Part shown: in pieces, positions 19,921 to 38,088 of the stretch
Layout of the letters: the number at the start of each line of letters is the position of its first letter
How positions within the stretch are numbered: position 1 is the first letter of the stretch
Assembly: GCF_910592395.1 (NCBI RefSeq)
Contig: NC_088308.1
Location: 6,153,001 to 6,217,000 of the forward strand
Direction: 5' to 3'
Origin: Lineus longissimus
Lineage: Eukaryota > Nemertea > Pilidiophora > Heteronemertea > Lineidae
Length of the DNA stretch: 64,000 bases
The notes under the pieces: generated by a model
Told to the model about the DNA's origin: nothing
What the model saw: the letters and a program-made list of their open reading frames with translations, nothing else
Databases searched by the model: none
Program-made: the position numbers and the translations under genes

Positions 19921-22900
19921 GCTAGTGTTTCTGTGTAAAAGGTACTTCGGAAAGAATAGGGTCGGACTGGAGCAGCATAGATACAAACCAAAAATAAGTA
20001 AGTGGGTTCTTCCAGTTGAGGGCAATGAAATGATGTGCAGCTACCACGTACCCTTCCGTTCAATTAAACACCGATTTACTTAATTCCCGGACACTTTATC
20101 CGACTGACAGATTTTCCTACTTAACAGGAATCTGTCGACCCCGACTTCGTTACACCATAGTCTTTCAAATAAAGAAGAATTCCCCATTCATTGATTTATC
20201 TGTCCTCTGGAGAAGTGTCGTGAACTGTAGAGGGTCGTAGCCAGCTTTCTGGTCTTGGCCAAGACCAGGGAGCCTTTTGTCCTTTGGGGTTACCTAAATG
20301 CGGAAATCCTGATCTTTGGCCCTAAAATTAAGTTGAAGAAAAACCAAACTTTGAAGAAATCAGCCAGGGAGTTCTGGCACAGCAGCTAAGAAGGACTGTG
20401 ATATTTTCTTACGAAAAAGAGTTTGGTTTGACCAACGGGTTCTTGTTATTTTTACAGGTTATAAGTCTTCGAATACATTCTTTCAGTTAAAAAGCAACGT
20501 TCTGACCCCTCACACCGAACGACAGCACCGCCCTCATCTCCCGTTGGCAGATTGGTGCCATGGAAGTAACGTCGAGGATGATTAGAAAGTACTGTCCAAC
20601 TCAAACATTCATCCTTTTGCTTGTACATTGTATATCATTGTCTTCAACGTACATGTATAAACAGAAGACGGGATTTAGCTGCAGTTGAAGAAGACGGGAT
20701 TAGCTGCAGTCGAACATTGACGCTCTACAGAGAGGCCAATACCAAATGACAATGACATACACCATCAAGATCACTGACTAGCCACACCTTCGGGGGAAAA
20801 CTCGTAAATTCTTTGCCGAGAAATCAGAGAGTTACAATAGTCCGAGTGGGTTGAGATGAACGCATGAATTATAGTAACAAGGTTTATTTCGATACCATGG
20901 TTGATAAATTAGTCTCAGTCTCTGGTTTGGTCGTGAGACAAGGATCAATAAAAACCAAACTTATATGTATTTGGCAAATTGCTCGCCAAACAGGCATAAC
21001 TTTTTGCCGTGTTTGGAGAGCTGCTTGCCGAACAGCACTGAAAATCAACCCAGTTGGCAAGCCCGACTTGCCATAGACCAATACTTTCTCCCCAAAAAGG
21101 TTAGGCTTGCCAAACAGGTAAAAAATCTATCGTGTTTGGCGAGCCGGCGACACATTAGCCAATCGGAGAGCAGTGACGTCATATTTTAATTAATATGCGC
21201 ATAATTACAAATGGCCGATTTGTCGCTCTCGATTCATTTTCTTTTACTAAAATCGTCATCATCAACATCATCATCAATATGAGTCGAAGGCAAATCCTGT
21301 TGACTACTAAACTCGTGTTCTTGTCATAAATCGTTGGAGAGGAATATGCACTTAACTGATAAGCGTAATAAATGAATTGGGTACATTGCTAAGGTTCTTC
21401 GCTATAACTCCAGTCTAATATATACTGTTGACCGCTTTGCCATTGAATGATAACGAGCTCTTCGACATCTATAAATATCAATGAGTTCAGCTCTCCATTC
21501 AGGGCCAAAAAAAGTCGCTGGTTGGTAAGCCGGGCTTGCCAAATAGTCACTTCCATCAGTCAAACCATGTATGTGGGCAAAGATGGCGTTGGAGATGCAT
21601 GTAAGTCATCACTGTAATTTCAAGAGGTCACGATCAGATTAGAATTCCTTTGCATTGGGGGTCGTAGAATCATGCCAATTTTATCAAGTTCGTTTCTCGG
21701 CCATTTAGTGTTGGATATATAAAGCAATATCCACCCTCAATCCGTCCGTTTATTAACTGGTTGTGATATTCTTTTTGAAGACTGCTTCTGTGGTAGTGAA
21801 CTATTCCTCGGCTATCCTTGCAAGACGATTCCCAAATTACCTGAAAGTTGATCAGACAGTGAAACAGTTGTGCGTCATGTGCAGACGCTGTCCCATCCAA
21901 GTCAAACCTCAGTCAAACTAAACCACGTGAACCAAATTAACCGCAGTCTTCGTTTCACTTATGGACTTAACGTGACTAACGTGGCGCTATATTCTATCGC
22001 CACGTCGTGAGAAGATTGTGCCTAATATGGCCACTTTATAATGGCGTAAATAACGATATAACGCAGACGTGGCGACACAATATCGCACATCGTTAAATAT
22101 ATATATAAGTTTATACAAGCTTCGAATCCTTTTCTTAAACCACTTCTGCGTCCAAGTGTCTCTCCCGAAATGATAAGCAGAGCACAAAATTTTGCTTGAA
22201 AATGCTTTCTTGGATGCCAAAAAAGATAGGAAATTCCAAGTTTTCTTCTTTCTGAGAAACCCTGTTTCTTTTTTGTTTCAGAAAATACAATAAGGGCCTG
22301 CATGGGATGGATACCCTATTGGATCGGTTACAGCCCCAGGTACAATTCGTGCCCCTTTGTTTTGTTTTGCTTTAGCTGGGGCTTCTAAACCAAGGGTTAA
22401 AGAAGGGTTAGAAGTGTTAGATGTGGCTCAGAAGTGTCTCGAACTATAAGGGCCGCCACTCAGTCTGAAGTCTGGCATTCATAACCTCCAACCATTGTGA
22501 TCATCCAGGCACATTAGAGGGACTTAGATGTTAATCGAATAACGAGAACTCCGGGTGCCTCTCTTTCTCTGGGTGACTTCATCAACACTGTTTCATCCTA
22601 TCTCTGCCAACAGGCAAAGCGATACCCCCCCCCCCCCCGCCGCCGTCAAAGTGTCACCTTTTTGGTGGCTTTCGGATCAAAGTCTTGACCTCTCTATATG
22701 CCTTCGGGGATTTTGCCTGACATTTGTCAGGCATAATCTCTTAAGGGATTTTGCCGAAAACTATGAAGGTAGATTGGCCCTGTATAGGATATGAGTGATC
22801 GTATAATGGGAAAAGGTTCTTCTTGCTATTTCCATACTGTACCTTATCACTGACCCTGACACCAGTCTGTCGCAGGTCAATACGGAAAGTTGAAAACAGC

Positions 22901-25770
22901 TTGTGGTTAGCCAGTCCTGCCTTACCAAAGGGCACCCTCTGGTAGGGTTGCTGTGGACTGCCCGTCGCGTTGGCGAAAGTATAGTCGTCAGTTTGGACAC
23001 TAAAGATCTAGAGACGTGGATGAAAAGCTACTGTTTGATTCCATTTTTAAGGTAGCTCCTAAGTTTCAAGACAAAAATCTTAAAAAGTGCAAATATTGTT
23101 TTAATCATTAAATTTCGCATTCACATTAGTTCTTCACATTTACTCGAACTAACATGACAGACTGTGTCCGCATGGTATAATGCTCCATGAGAGTGTGAAA
23201 TATTCCGGGACATGTAGCATGCTTCAGAAGGAAATGGTACAATCTACATGTAGCCTACTCAGAAACCTATATTGTCTTGACTTGGAGCTTGTTACTCCAA
23301 GTAGAGCATTGTCGCTTGCAAGTGTCCTCCGCTTTTTCCCGTACTGAGCAGATTACTCGCTTTGTGCCAACTTCATTTCTGTCGCAATTGATAATAATAT
23401 AAGATCCTCAGTATCGGTAGTCAAGCGCAAAGGGGCCAGGGTAAAACATATTGTAGAGGGACCTTTTTGAAACAGCGTCCATCCATCCCTTAAAACAGAA
23501 TAATTTAACCATGAATCATGATTATAGCACTTTTCTGTTTACTGAGAAATATGATGGTATACATGTACATACCTCCGGTAGAAATCTAACTTTCTTGAAA
23601 TCAGAAAAGCCACTTGTCTCCCATATTCCACCATTATAGTGTGGCTTCAGTACCTCGGCATAATTCCTGCCATGCAGTGTAATATACTCGTTTCGCACCT
23701 TACCAATGCTATGGCAATAAACTGTGACAGGGCGTGGTGGAGTTCCAATGAATATAGCATAGTGCGTGTCACTAGATTCAAATGCTCTTTGTTTTAGCAA
23801 CTTATCAACGTCTTGACATGAATGCGGTTTTTGGTCGTCCACAGAACCAAATGTTCTATAAAGTGCACGTTTCTCTAGCATTTCAGATACCGGCTGGTAC
23901 TTATACTTGCCAAGTAAACAAACTGACTTTTGGCTTCCACGTTTTTTTCCTATACTAATGACGTCACATATAGCATCAAGACGGGAACATCTCAAAACAC
24001 AATCTAATAAACTTCGTGTGACGATTATCAGCACTCCATATGTTCTTGATAAAGCGAAGCCATTGCCCAAGTCACTATTAGGAAATGTTTGGAATGCTGC
24101 CGTTTGTATATGGTCAAATACCATGCCTGAATGGTTTGGTTGCCTGTACAAGCGCTGTGCGATGCATGCAAAATGACACTCGGTGTAAACCAAACTAAAA
24201 TAAAACTAAATCAGAAATGAAAACGTCGGAGCTGTAGCCCGACGAGCGGCTTGCGCGGAGTTTGCATCCATTAAACAAACAAACATACTACATGTACAAT
24301 AAAAAGCCGACCATTCCTTGGTCGGCTCTTTGGTCAGCTGGCGCGAAAGACCTTCCCCGCCACGTGAGTGCACGCCGAGATCCGAGTTCACGTCACCCCG
24401 CTATTACGACGCAATTACGTCATAGCGGGGTAATCAAGCGCCATCAGGGTGACGTCGGAAAAATAGATATCAGCACCAAGACGTCACAGGGTAGATCCTA
24501 AATCCAGGAAATGCCTTAATAGTGCACCGTTCCGCGTGAAAAGGGTTGATGAACTCGGGTCAAATCGGAGTCAACATCGGAAGAGCGCGGTAATTCAGTA
24601 AGATTTTGAATTTTTCGCTTTTTTGTGCAATTTCTTGATAGAAACTACCTAGTGTAGAATAGGAGGTGGTTACTTGGCAACCGACAACTTGGTAATATTG
24701 TTGTTTTTTACGCCACACTCAGTGCGCAACCAACAAAGGACTGATTTGGTTCCGAGATTGTGCATGCTTGTGCCAGAACCAAATCGTGTTCAGTGGAAAC
24801 CTCCCCTCACACTGAACTCGATTCCCACAATGCATGCGCCAGCGTTTTGTCATTTCATGCCACACTGCAACCAAAATAATGCAAAACGTCTCAAAAAATA
24901 GTTTACTCATGTCATGATAAAAGAGAAGAACAAGCATATTGGCAGGATAATCCGCCTTGTTCTTTAAGAAATCTTCCTGAAAGCACAACTCATCATGCGG
25001 ACCTGCAAATTCACAAGTAAATAGCGAGAAGTCTCCAAAATAGCGCCACTTGTTTCTGGTAGTGACTACACACTGCTCAATGCACAATTTGGCACTTGCG
25101 ATTAGATAACTGCAAAGATCAAGGGGCGAGTTCATCACGCTGTGGCTAGACGGCAACGACGAAGATGAACAAAATACTGCTCGCAGGATTCGACCTGAAC
25201 CAAGATAACAAGAATATCGTACGCCAGACCGAATTACTGTTTCATCGAGGTCTACTTCAAAACACATTGTGTAGTTGCATCTGTAGATGGTACATGCATC
25301 TACTGATTTGAGCTACAAACTGCGAAATGGGAAACGCACGTTGTAAAATACGATGTCAAGGAGAAAGAAATGCGGCCTCATCCATAACTCCTTTTTGAAA
25401 AAATGCTTTTATTTTCTATTTCACCCTTGCAATCACTGTAGCAAACGTTTCCATCGGCAATATTTCAGCCAGAAGTTCTGTGCTATAGTTGTCACTAAAT
25501 TGAAAATAACGTGGCAGTAGGCATATCGATTGGATTTCATAAAATTAGTACAATGGTAGTCATTGTTTCTTCTTACTGCGCTTGTTGTTTGTTTTTTTGT
25601 TATCCAGAATATGAATTAAGCATGATAGATACAATAGAAAGCCGAGTTCAATCGATACATCATAAAAGATACATGCACCTTTGTACAATATTACTGATTT
25701 CGACTCTTAAAATGTATTGTAGTGAAATCAACTAATTTGGTATTTCCTATTGCACCAACCGTGAAATAAA
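19921..25770. repeat. Tandem segmental duplication, copy C
   Basis: Starts with TGTTTCTGTGTAAAAGG and the inverted block, and ends after TTGCACCAACCGTGAAATAA, where the similarity to the other junctions stops (GTGTTCCAGCTAAAAAAAGG). About 5.85 kb with no large insertion, so it is the best guide to the ancestral unit. Confidence 0.85.
22741..24194 (-). CDS. PAN-GON domain protein, copy C
   Basis: Exon 24194-23573 (622 nt) joins exon 23007 to a stop at 22741 in phase 0. It has the same PAN-like and GON landmarks as the other copies (LLDCVLRCSRLDAICDVIS; HSCQDVDKLLKQ; VTVYCHSIGKV; FSDFKKVRFLPE | IFSVQTDDYTFANATG; VPFGKAGLANHKLF). All three copies keep the 622-nt exon open with no indels while the flanking DNA carries several, which argues the exon is coding. 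The role is unknown; PAN and GON are extracellular modules, so a secreted or anchored surface protein is inferred. This is the rightmost copy and the one most likely to retain a native upstream promoter and leader exon. Confidence 0.68.
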
Positions 25771-31827
<6,057 letters not shown>

Positions 31828-32874
31828 TTCTTGATCAACAGTTATTTTGATGGAATCACTGGTGTCTGGCCATCAATACCTTGTAGTTCGAGCCATTAAA
31901 AAGGCATTTCTAAATATTCACTCGTTTTGTTGATCTTTTCTTGGTCTTTATCGTTGATACAGAACAAAGCTATGAGATCTGGTTGACAAGTCCAAAGATC
32001 CACATATGGATGACAATCACACAGCTGGACAAAGTCACAATTACACCTTCGACAAGGTCACAATGTACTTGACTAAGTACAGCCGAGACAAAAATAGATC
32101 ACGGAGCAAGTCACAACAGATCATGGACAAAGTCACAATCACTAAACATGTTAGGCACTTCATTTTATTCAGGATAAAAATATTCTTCTAGCAAGTATAA
32201 CCCATAGGTATATATATATACCCATATGGTACGACAAATGCAGTTTTCCTAGCTGCTCAGTTTGATTGTAAAATAAATCATAAGGCATATGAATTACTGT
32301 AACAAAGACTCAAATGCGATAACATGTATGATCATTACCAGACTCACATTGTGCATGCACTCCTTTAAACACAGATCTACTGTAAACCCAGAAATATATG
32401 CCGCCATTTCATTTTGCAGTCTCGTTATTGCAACGATTGTGTACTTTTAATTTGGCTTTTCGTATCAATAGTAATTTCAATAAAGATTTTCTTTTTGCTG
32501 CCATGCATTTTTTTACAAATATCTGTGAAAGCAAAAAAGAGCAGCTGAATTTTTCAGAGTTTGCAGTATGCTTATCTCTCCTTTAGCTGACAAATTGGCA
32601 GTTCTGTATCAATTAATATACATGTATTTCATATATCAGCCAGCATTAATATTCAAAATTCATGTTCTTAGGCAGAAAAGAGTCATAAATAGTCGGTATA
32701 CAAGACAAATATATTTTCATTTTGGTATCACTATCACCATTTCAAAGAAGGTCTGTATTGAACAGCCCTTTGTGATTCACTGCACTCCTACATTATCAAA
32801 ACCTTTCCGAGATCAGTTAAAAGTCAACACATTAGTAATTGTGGGCCCTGGACAGTTCTTTTCGTGACCTCCTG
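31828..32874. other. Convergent intergenic region, amylase / MIF4GD
   Basis: A/T-rich 3' flanks of two convergent genes. A degenerate word GACAAAGTCACAAT occurs several times between 31980 and 32140. No gene seen. Confidence 0.5.
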
Positions 32875-34627
32875 TCACCGCTCATAATAGAACTGTGAGA
32901 CGGTCTCTGGTAGTTTCCAGTTACTGGCTTTTAACTCGACTATCTCCATCAACATGTGGCGTACATCAGGGTCAGTGTCATTTTCGATAATCATATCTCG
33001 ACAATGTGATATTACTTCCTCCATTTTCTTTGGCGAGTTTTCATACAAATTTTGACCAACATCATGAAGTATGCTGCACAACAGATCAGTCTGAAAAAGA
33101 CAAACAGCAGGAGTGGTTAAACACAAAATGATTGCAGCTTTTCTCAACTATATTTCACCAAGGAAAATACATGTACTGCTTATTTTTTCCTACAATGACT
33201 ATTCACAGAACTACATTATGCATAATCTTTTCAAACTTTTGAAAGCAAAGGTATTTTGAGTTTGATATTAAGGTAAACATGTAGTGGAAACTCCAAAGTG
33301 GACACCTCTAACTTCAGGTCACTACGTTTGGTCCCAAGTTGGTTGTCAGGGCGCCTCTCTGACAGCACTTGTCAGTCCCAAAGGTGACCTTGATAGAGAG
33401 GTCCTACTGTGCTCCAATAAATAAACTGTCGATGCCAGAAGAATGTCTTGTTCATCTTTCTGGGAGAGAGCGGGGGGTCAACAGAGACTAAAAAATCTTG
33501 ACATGCTAAATTCAAAGGTACTGTACCTCTTCTAAATTTTCCACACAAGGTTTCTGGCACAAAGTGCAAAGACAGTCAAAGACTAAAAATGTGAACGCAT
33601 TGATCTGCCTTCCTTTGACGGTAACCTTTTCATTGATACGTATCATGAGTCGAACAAATGCGATCCAATGCGCCACACCCGTATTCCTCATGGTCACATG
33701 ATCTTGATACATACGTCGACAAGCACCGATAAGTCCGCACCTAAAATTGTATTCTGGTATTGCTGATTCCTCTTCTGCTTCATATTCGCGCTAAAATGAA
33801 TGAAACAAGTGTGATAATTTGCAAGAATAATGCTTTTTACAATTCTAAATCCCAGTTAGTGCAAAATGGTGCTCTGATCAAGTTATCACAATGTGGACAA
33901 TCTCACTAATCACGGGTTGTGGTTTTGCATGAGGCAGAGAGACAAGTGCTCTTTCACTTCGAAGTGAAGTTAACCTGCTATGGGCAGTGATTAGTTGAAT
34001 ATCCTACCCTTACTACCTATTCCTCTAAGAAACGCTTTGGATTTCCTGTATATCTATATAAAAAGGAGGTAGATTTGAACTCCACTGCTTTTCATACTGA
34101 AATCACAGTGACCATTATTTCATTCTTTTTTCGCAGTCACTTGCCTGACATATGACTTGACATATTCCAGCTGCCGTTCTGTAGTAGACACCCCCGAGAC
34201 ATGCTCTGTACACAACCTCTTCAGCTACTTTTTCAAGAACATGGCTTCCTAGTGCGCTCGGTTCTGAAAAATAAAATTACTGGAGGAACTAATTTCTGAC
34301 TAGCAACATCAGTGTATTTTCTTTGCTTCAAATCATATGGACAGTCCCATTCATTCAGATCTTTTAAACTTTGAAAGCATGTACATTTGTACTGGTAGGG
34401 TAGTAGTACATAGCAAATGTGAAATTGCCAGTTAACCAACCCTTTTGCTGCAGGTGACGTGGCTTCTGCTTTTTTTGCTCCCGCACAGAGAAATGATGAA
34501 AAAGGCAAAAATTAGACAATCAAACCAGGTACATGTACTTACTTTCAATGGCTTTCTTGATGAAGGGCCTAGCAGTGACATCATAGCCGTCAAGGTCTAT
34601 CTGATCCCACCCAAGAACCTCAACCAT
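32875..34627 (-). CDS. MIF4GD: MIF4G domain-containing protein (SLIP1-like)
   Basis: Four exons on the minus strand: 34627-34543, 34263-34145, 33790-33527, 33090-32875; about 227 residues, near the 222 of the human protein. Family-matching segments are HVLEKVAEEVV, GGVYYRTAAGICQVICQ, YNFRCGLIGACRRMYQDH, FTFLVFDCLCTL, LHDVGQNLYE and the C-terminal ELKASNWKLPE followed by QFYYER. The family is a single MIF4G (HEAT-like) fold that bridges SLBP or other mRNA-end proteins to eIF4G and so promotes translation, notably of histone mRNA, in cytoplasm and nucleus. The ATG at 34627 aligns well with the family start, but the exon extends upstream to 34635, so a further 5' exon is possible. The intron after VICQ uses a GC donor (CAG|GCAAGT); reading through it meets a stop. 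Confidence 0.88.
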
Positions 34628-36405
34628 GGGGAAGACTGAAATGTGGGCTTTAAAATTAGTTGAATAAACATTGAATACGACACTTCAGAACTTCTATCTC
34701 AGAAGAAAAGACTACAGTACGGTTTGCGCATAACTGACTAAGCAGTTTACAGACCAGGCATGCAGAGCCAGCTGGCTCTGTGAGCAGAGAGCGGACTGGT
34801 CTAGTTGCTCTAGCCTCTAGTCTAGACTTAGTCGAATGAACCATAGCCGTATATTGGCTGAGACAAATTACGCCATCTTCCTTGAAGTATTTTTCCTTTT
34901 TTCGTCTGAAGTTTTAACTATAAGACTAGTCTTAGACTCTATTTTTAAGGGTAGGTATAGCATGTATATAGGCTTAATAGGCCTATACGACACAACCAGC
35001 ACACAATCGATACTGAGATCGTGAGATAGCATAGCCTAGGGCTAAATACATATGCTCTGCTTAAATTGACTACGATCACCCTCCAAATTATATACCTTTT
35101 TTTATCCCTTTTAACAGCGAAAACGAAGAAACGGTGATCAAAAATCAAACCGGAAGTTCAAGCAACATTGAGAAACTCCAAAGAAAAGAGATATTTTTGT
35201 CACAATAAAAATCGAAACATTGACTCGTAATTCGATCATCACTTTATGTAAAATATTTTGAGACATTCATAACTTGTACACATATTTTCAGAAAAGAGTA
35301 CGTGACCTTGAAATTCTGGAAAAACCGAAGTCCCCTCAGCGATTTATTTTTGTTTCCCATATTTGGCACAGGCGCAGGCGTCATAATTTATTCATACGAA
35401 TGAGGTTATGGGAATCCCCACGTACATTCTACAGTCATGCAATGACGCTGCAGCATAAATTATGCCAAATTTGGGCAACAAACAGCCGCACCTGGTGCGA
35501 AAAATTAAAATCGCTCGCGGGAAATACGAATTAGCCTCGATCCGCTCCATGGTCATCCCCATCTATTAAAAGACTTCAGCTCCAGTGACGTATTTACGAT
35601 AAATCCCAAAACGAGGCCGTACCACAGAATTGGCCGGGGACCAAATAATGATCAGCCAACAAGCCTGTATGGGCGGTTATTGCCGCAAATATTCACCAAC
35701 GCGCGAGGGATAGCAAGTTACTCCTAGAAGCCGATGAGGCGTATAGTTCGTGGCGCGTACAGCTGTAATTTCTAATCTGCATTTCCTAGAATCGTTGTGA
35801 GGGATAGATACCGCCCATACCCTTCCTGCTACCTTAATACTTCTGGGTTGTTCCAGAGCATGCGGTGTAACCAATTCCATCCCCGACCCATCTTTAAACC
35901 ACGCAAGGACTCCATTGAGAGGGCAGTCGAAACGTCTTCTGTCCGGTTTTACAGCTATAAATTGTTCTGTCATTTTGTCTGGAGATGGCGCTGCAGTAGT
36001 TGCCACTTCTGATTAGTTAACAGTTTTGGTACTTCTGAGTAGCAGCCGACGAAATTGCGCAACGGCTGGTGAAAGGTTACAAAACTTCAGATTACTGGAG
36101 TATCATTCACATATGATTTGGTGTGTGACTTTTACATGACCGACCTCAATCGTCTTATTTCTCCTAGTTATTTCTCTTCGGTCAGATAAACATCCTGTCA
36201 GCTGTTGAGCACCTCCATTCTAACAATGAAAAAGACCAAACACACGTCACAGGCCCTTGCCCCTAATACATGTACTCAAGGGCCTGTGCTCACGTCATCC
36301 GATCCATCCACCAGACTTCTTCTTTCTTGGGTTCTTATGATCTCTGTACTTCATGTTGATGTTTTTTTCTTATTTTTACCAGATTTCAGTTGAATTGGAA
36401 TCGTC
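34628..36405. other. Divergent promoter region MIF4GD / COQ7
   Basis: Holds the upstream regions of two divergently transcribed genes. One orphan minus-strand frame (36006-35677, 109 codons, ATG start, mentions below) and a perfect 12-bp hairpin (36248-36259 with 36277-36288) are the only features noted. Confidence 0.45.
35677..36006 (-). CDS. Unrecognised open reading frame
   Basis: A 109-codon frame with an ATG (MATTAAPSPDKMTEQF) and fairly balanced composition. It contains FDCPLNGVLAWFKDGSG and a later KCRLEITAV, a Cys-Trp-Cys spacing slightly like an Ig fold. There is no signal peptide and no clear splice donor. It sits head-to-head with COQ7. It could be a small real gene, an unrecognised first exon or chance. 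Confidence 0.3.
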   Translation of the reverse strand: MATTAAPSPDKMTEQFIAVKPDRRRFDCPLNGVLAWFKDGSGMELVTPHALEQPRSIKVAGRVWAVSIPHNDSRKCRLEITAVRATNYTPHRLLGVTCYPSRVGEYLRQ

Positions 36406-38088
36406 ATGGCTCGCTGTTTATTCACAAGATCATACTGTCGACTCTTGAGCTCCAATGCACGAGAGAGGAAAACTAAGGTAATGCTTGATAGGATGATCCG
36501 TGTGGACCATGCTGGGGAGTTTGGAGCCAACAGAATCTATGAGGGCCAGATGGCTGTCCTGGGAAAGACTGAAGTGGGGCCAGTTATTCAGGTGAGCTTA
36601 ATGCCGTAATGTGTGTGATTTCAGCTGAGGGTCTGTTTCTGCCCGAAGCTTCTTTAAAATACCATTCAAAAGTGTCTTTTAAAGCATGAAATTTGGCCCA
36701 AGACCGGCATTTTACTTCAAACATAACAACTAAGGCTGGATTCTCAAGAAAGTCCGTTTTTAGCCCTGGTTTTCAAACACCACTTGCATATCGCCTTTCA
36801 TACTAGATGTTCATGTACGTTGTTGCAATGTATCTTTCAGAAAATGTGGGATCAAGAAAAGGTGCATCTGAAGAAATTTGAAGAGTTGATTCCACAAACA
36901 AGAACAAGGCCTACTGCTATGCTGCCACTATGGAACATTGCTGGCTTCGCTTTGGGTGGGTAAAAAGTTGTGTGGTGCAGAACTTTCTGCATGAAGATCT
37001 CGTGTGAATATTGTTTCCTGGACTTATGTACTTACTCCAAACAGACTTCAAATGGCTTGGGATTGTGACTAGACATTAATCATGATCTGCAGTCGGCCAA
37101 GATCGTAATAGATTGCTTGCGTATATGTATGATGGAAATTGTATTTCAGGGGCCAGCACTGCGTTATTGGGTAAAGAGGGTGCCATGGCGTGTACTGTGG
37201 CTGTTGAGGATGTCATAGGCAATCATTATACCAGGTATGTATCATTATAACATTTATCTGTGATGCAGCTGAGTTCTTTTGAAAATTGACATTGATAATT
37301 TCAAGGCTCGGAGCTGGGGCTGGGAAAAACATGACTAAAGCAGGTTTACAGTTACGGATTTTTTGGCTTTCAGTCAAATCAGGGAACTTGTAGAGGATGA
37401 TCCAGAAAGACATAAAGAACTGTTAGAGGTCAGTTTATTTTTTAGTAAATGTGTGATCAAAAACTCAGTACTTAGTTTAGTTTTATTTTTTGCTATGATG
37501 GACAATGAGGTCATCAGTAGCATACTTTCACTTAAGTTTGAGTTGATTCTCTTCGGGCATGGACGCTACGAGTTGTCTACCAACCTTCTTCAGAAAATAT
37601 TTGTATATTACATCCCGGTAACTTCCTTCTTTCATCCAAGAAATATCCAGCTAATATATTTCTTTTATTGCAGACGATAAAACAATTCAGAGATGAGGAA
37701 TTGGAACATTTAGATACTGGAATAGAGCATGATGCAGAACAGGTGGGCACATTTATCACATTCGGTTTCTTTTCCTTGTAGCCAGTGCCTTTTAGCAAGA
37801 TATTTTCATGCAATGTTTTACTCACTATACAAGCCTTGCAGATTCGTTAGGCTATAGTAAAAAGCAGAGACATTTCTGTATTGCCTGATACATCAAGCAT
37901 ACATTTGAATCTATATTTGTTCTCTCTGAATATAACTCCAATACAAAATCACAAAACCATGTGGAACTAAATACTTAAATCAAACTACATATTACATGTA
38001 TACATTTCAGGCACCTTTCTACAAAGCTCTGACACAAGTTATTAAAGTTGGTTGCCATGGTGCCATCTGGATTTCAGAACGAATATGA
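36406..38088 (+). CDS. COQ7: 5-demethoxyubiquinone hydroxylase, mitochondrial
   Basis: Six exons join in phase: 36406-36591, 36841-36955, 37150-37234, 37374-37428, 37674-37742, 38011-38088; 195 residues. The enzyme hydroxylates demethoxyubiquinone in ubiquinone biosynthesis, on the matrix side of the inner mitochondrial membrane with COQ9 and the COQ complex. The diiron ligands expected for the family are visible: Glu38 (DHAGE), Glu68/His71 (DQEKVH), Glu120 (AVED) and Glu156/His159 (EELEH). Family segments GANRIYEGQMAVLG, GKEGAMACTVAVE and the C-terminal ISER are well kept. The N-terminus is Arg- and Ser-rich without acids for 19 residues, fitting a mitochondrial presequence. The start is set by this ATG, preceded by an acceptor-like TTTCAG. 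Confidence 0.95.

Noticed and set aside
24674-24901. Plus-strand frame MATDNLVILLFFTPHSV... repeated in three units
   Set aside because: Opposite strand of the 182-codon frame; no domain, and the open length is equally explained by shared descent of recent copies.
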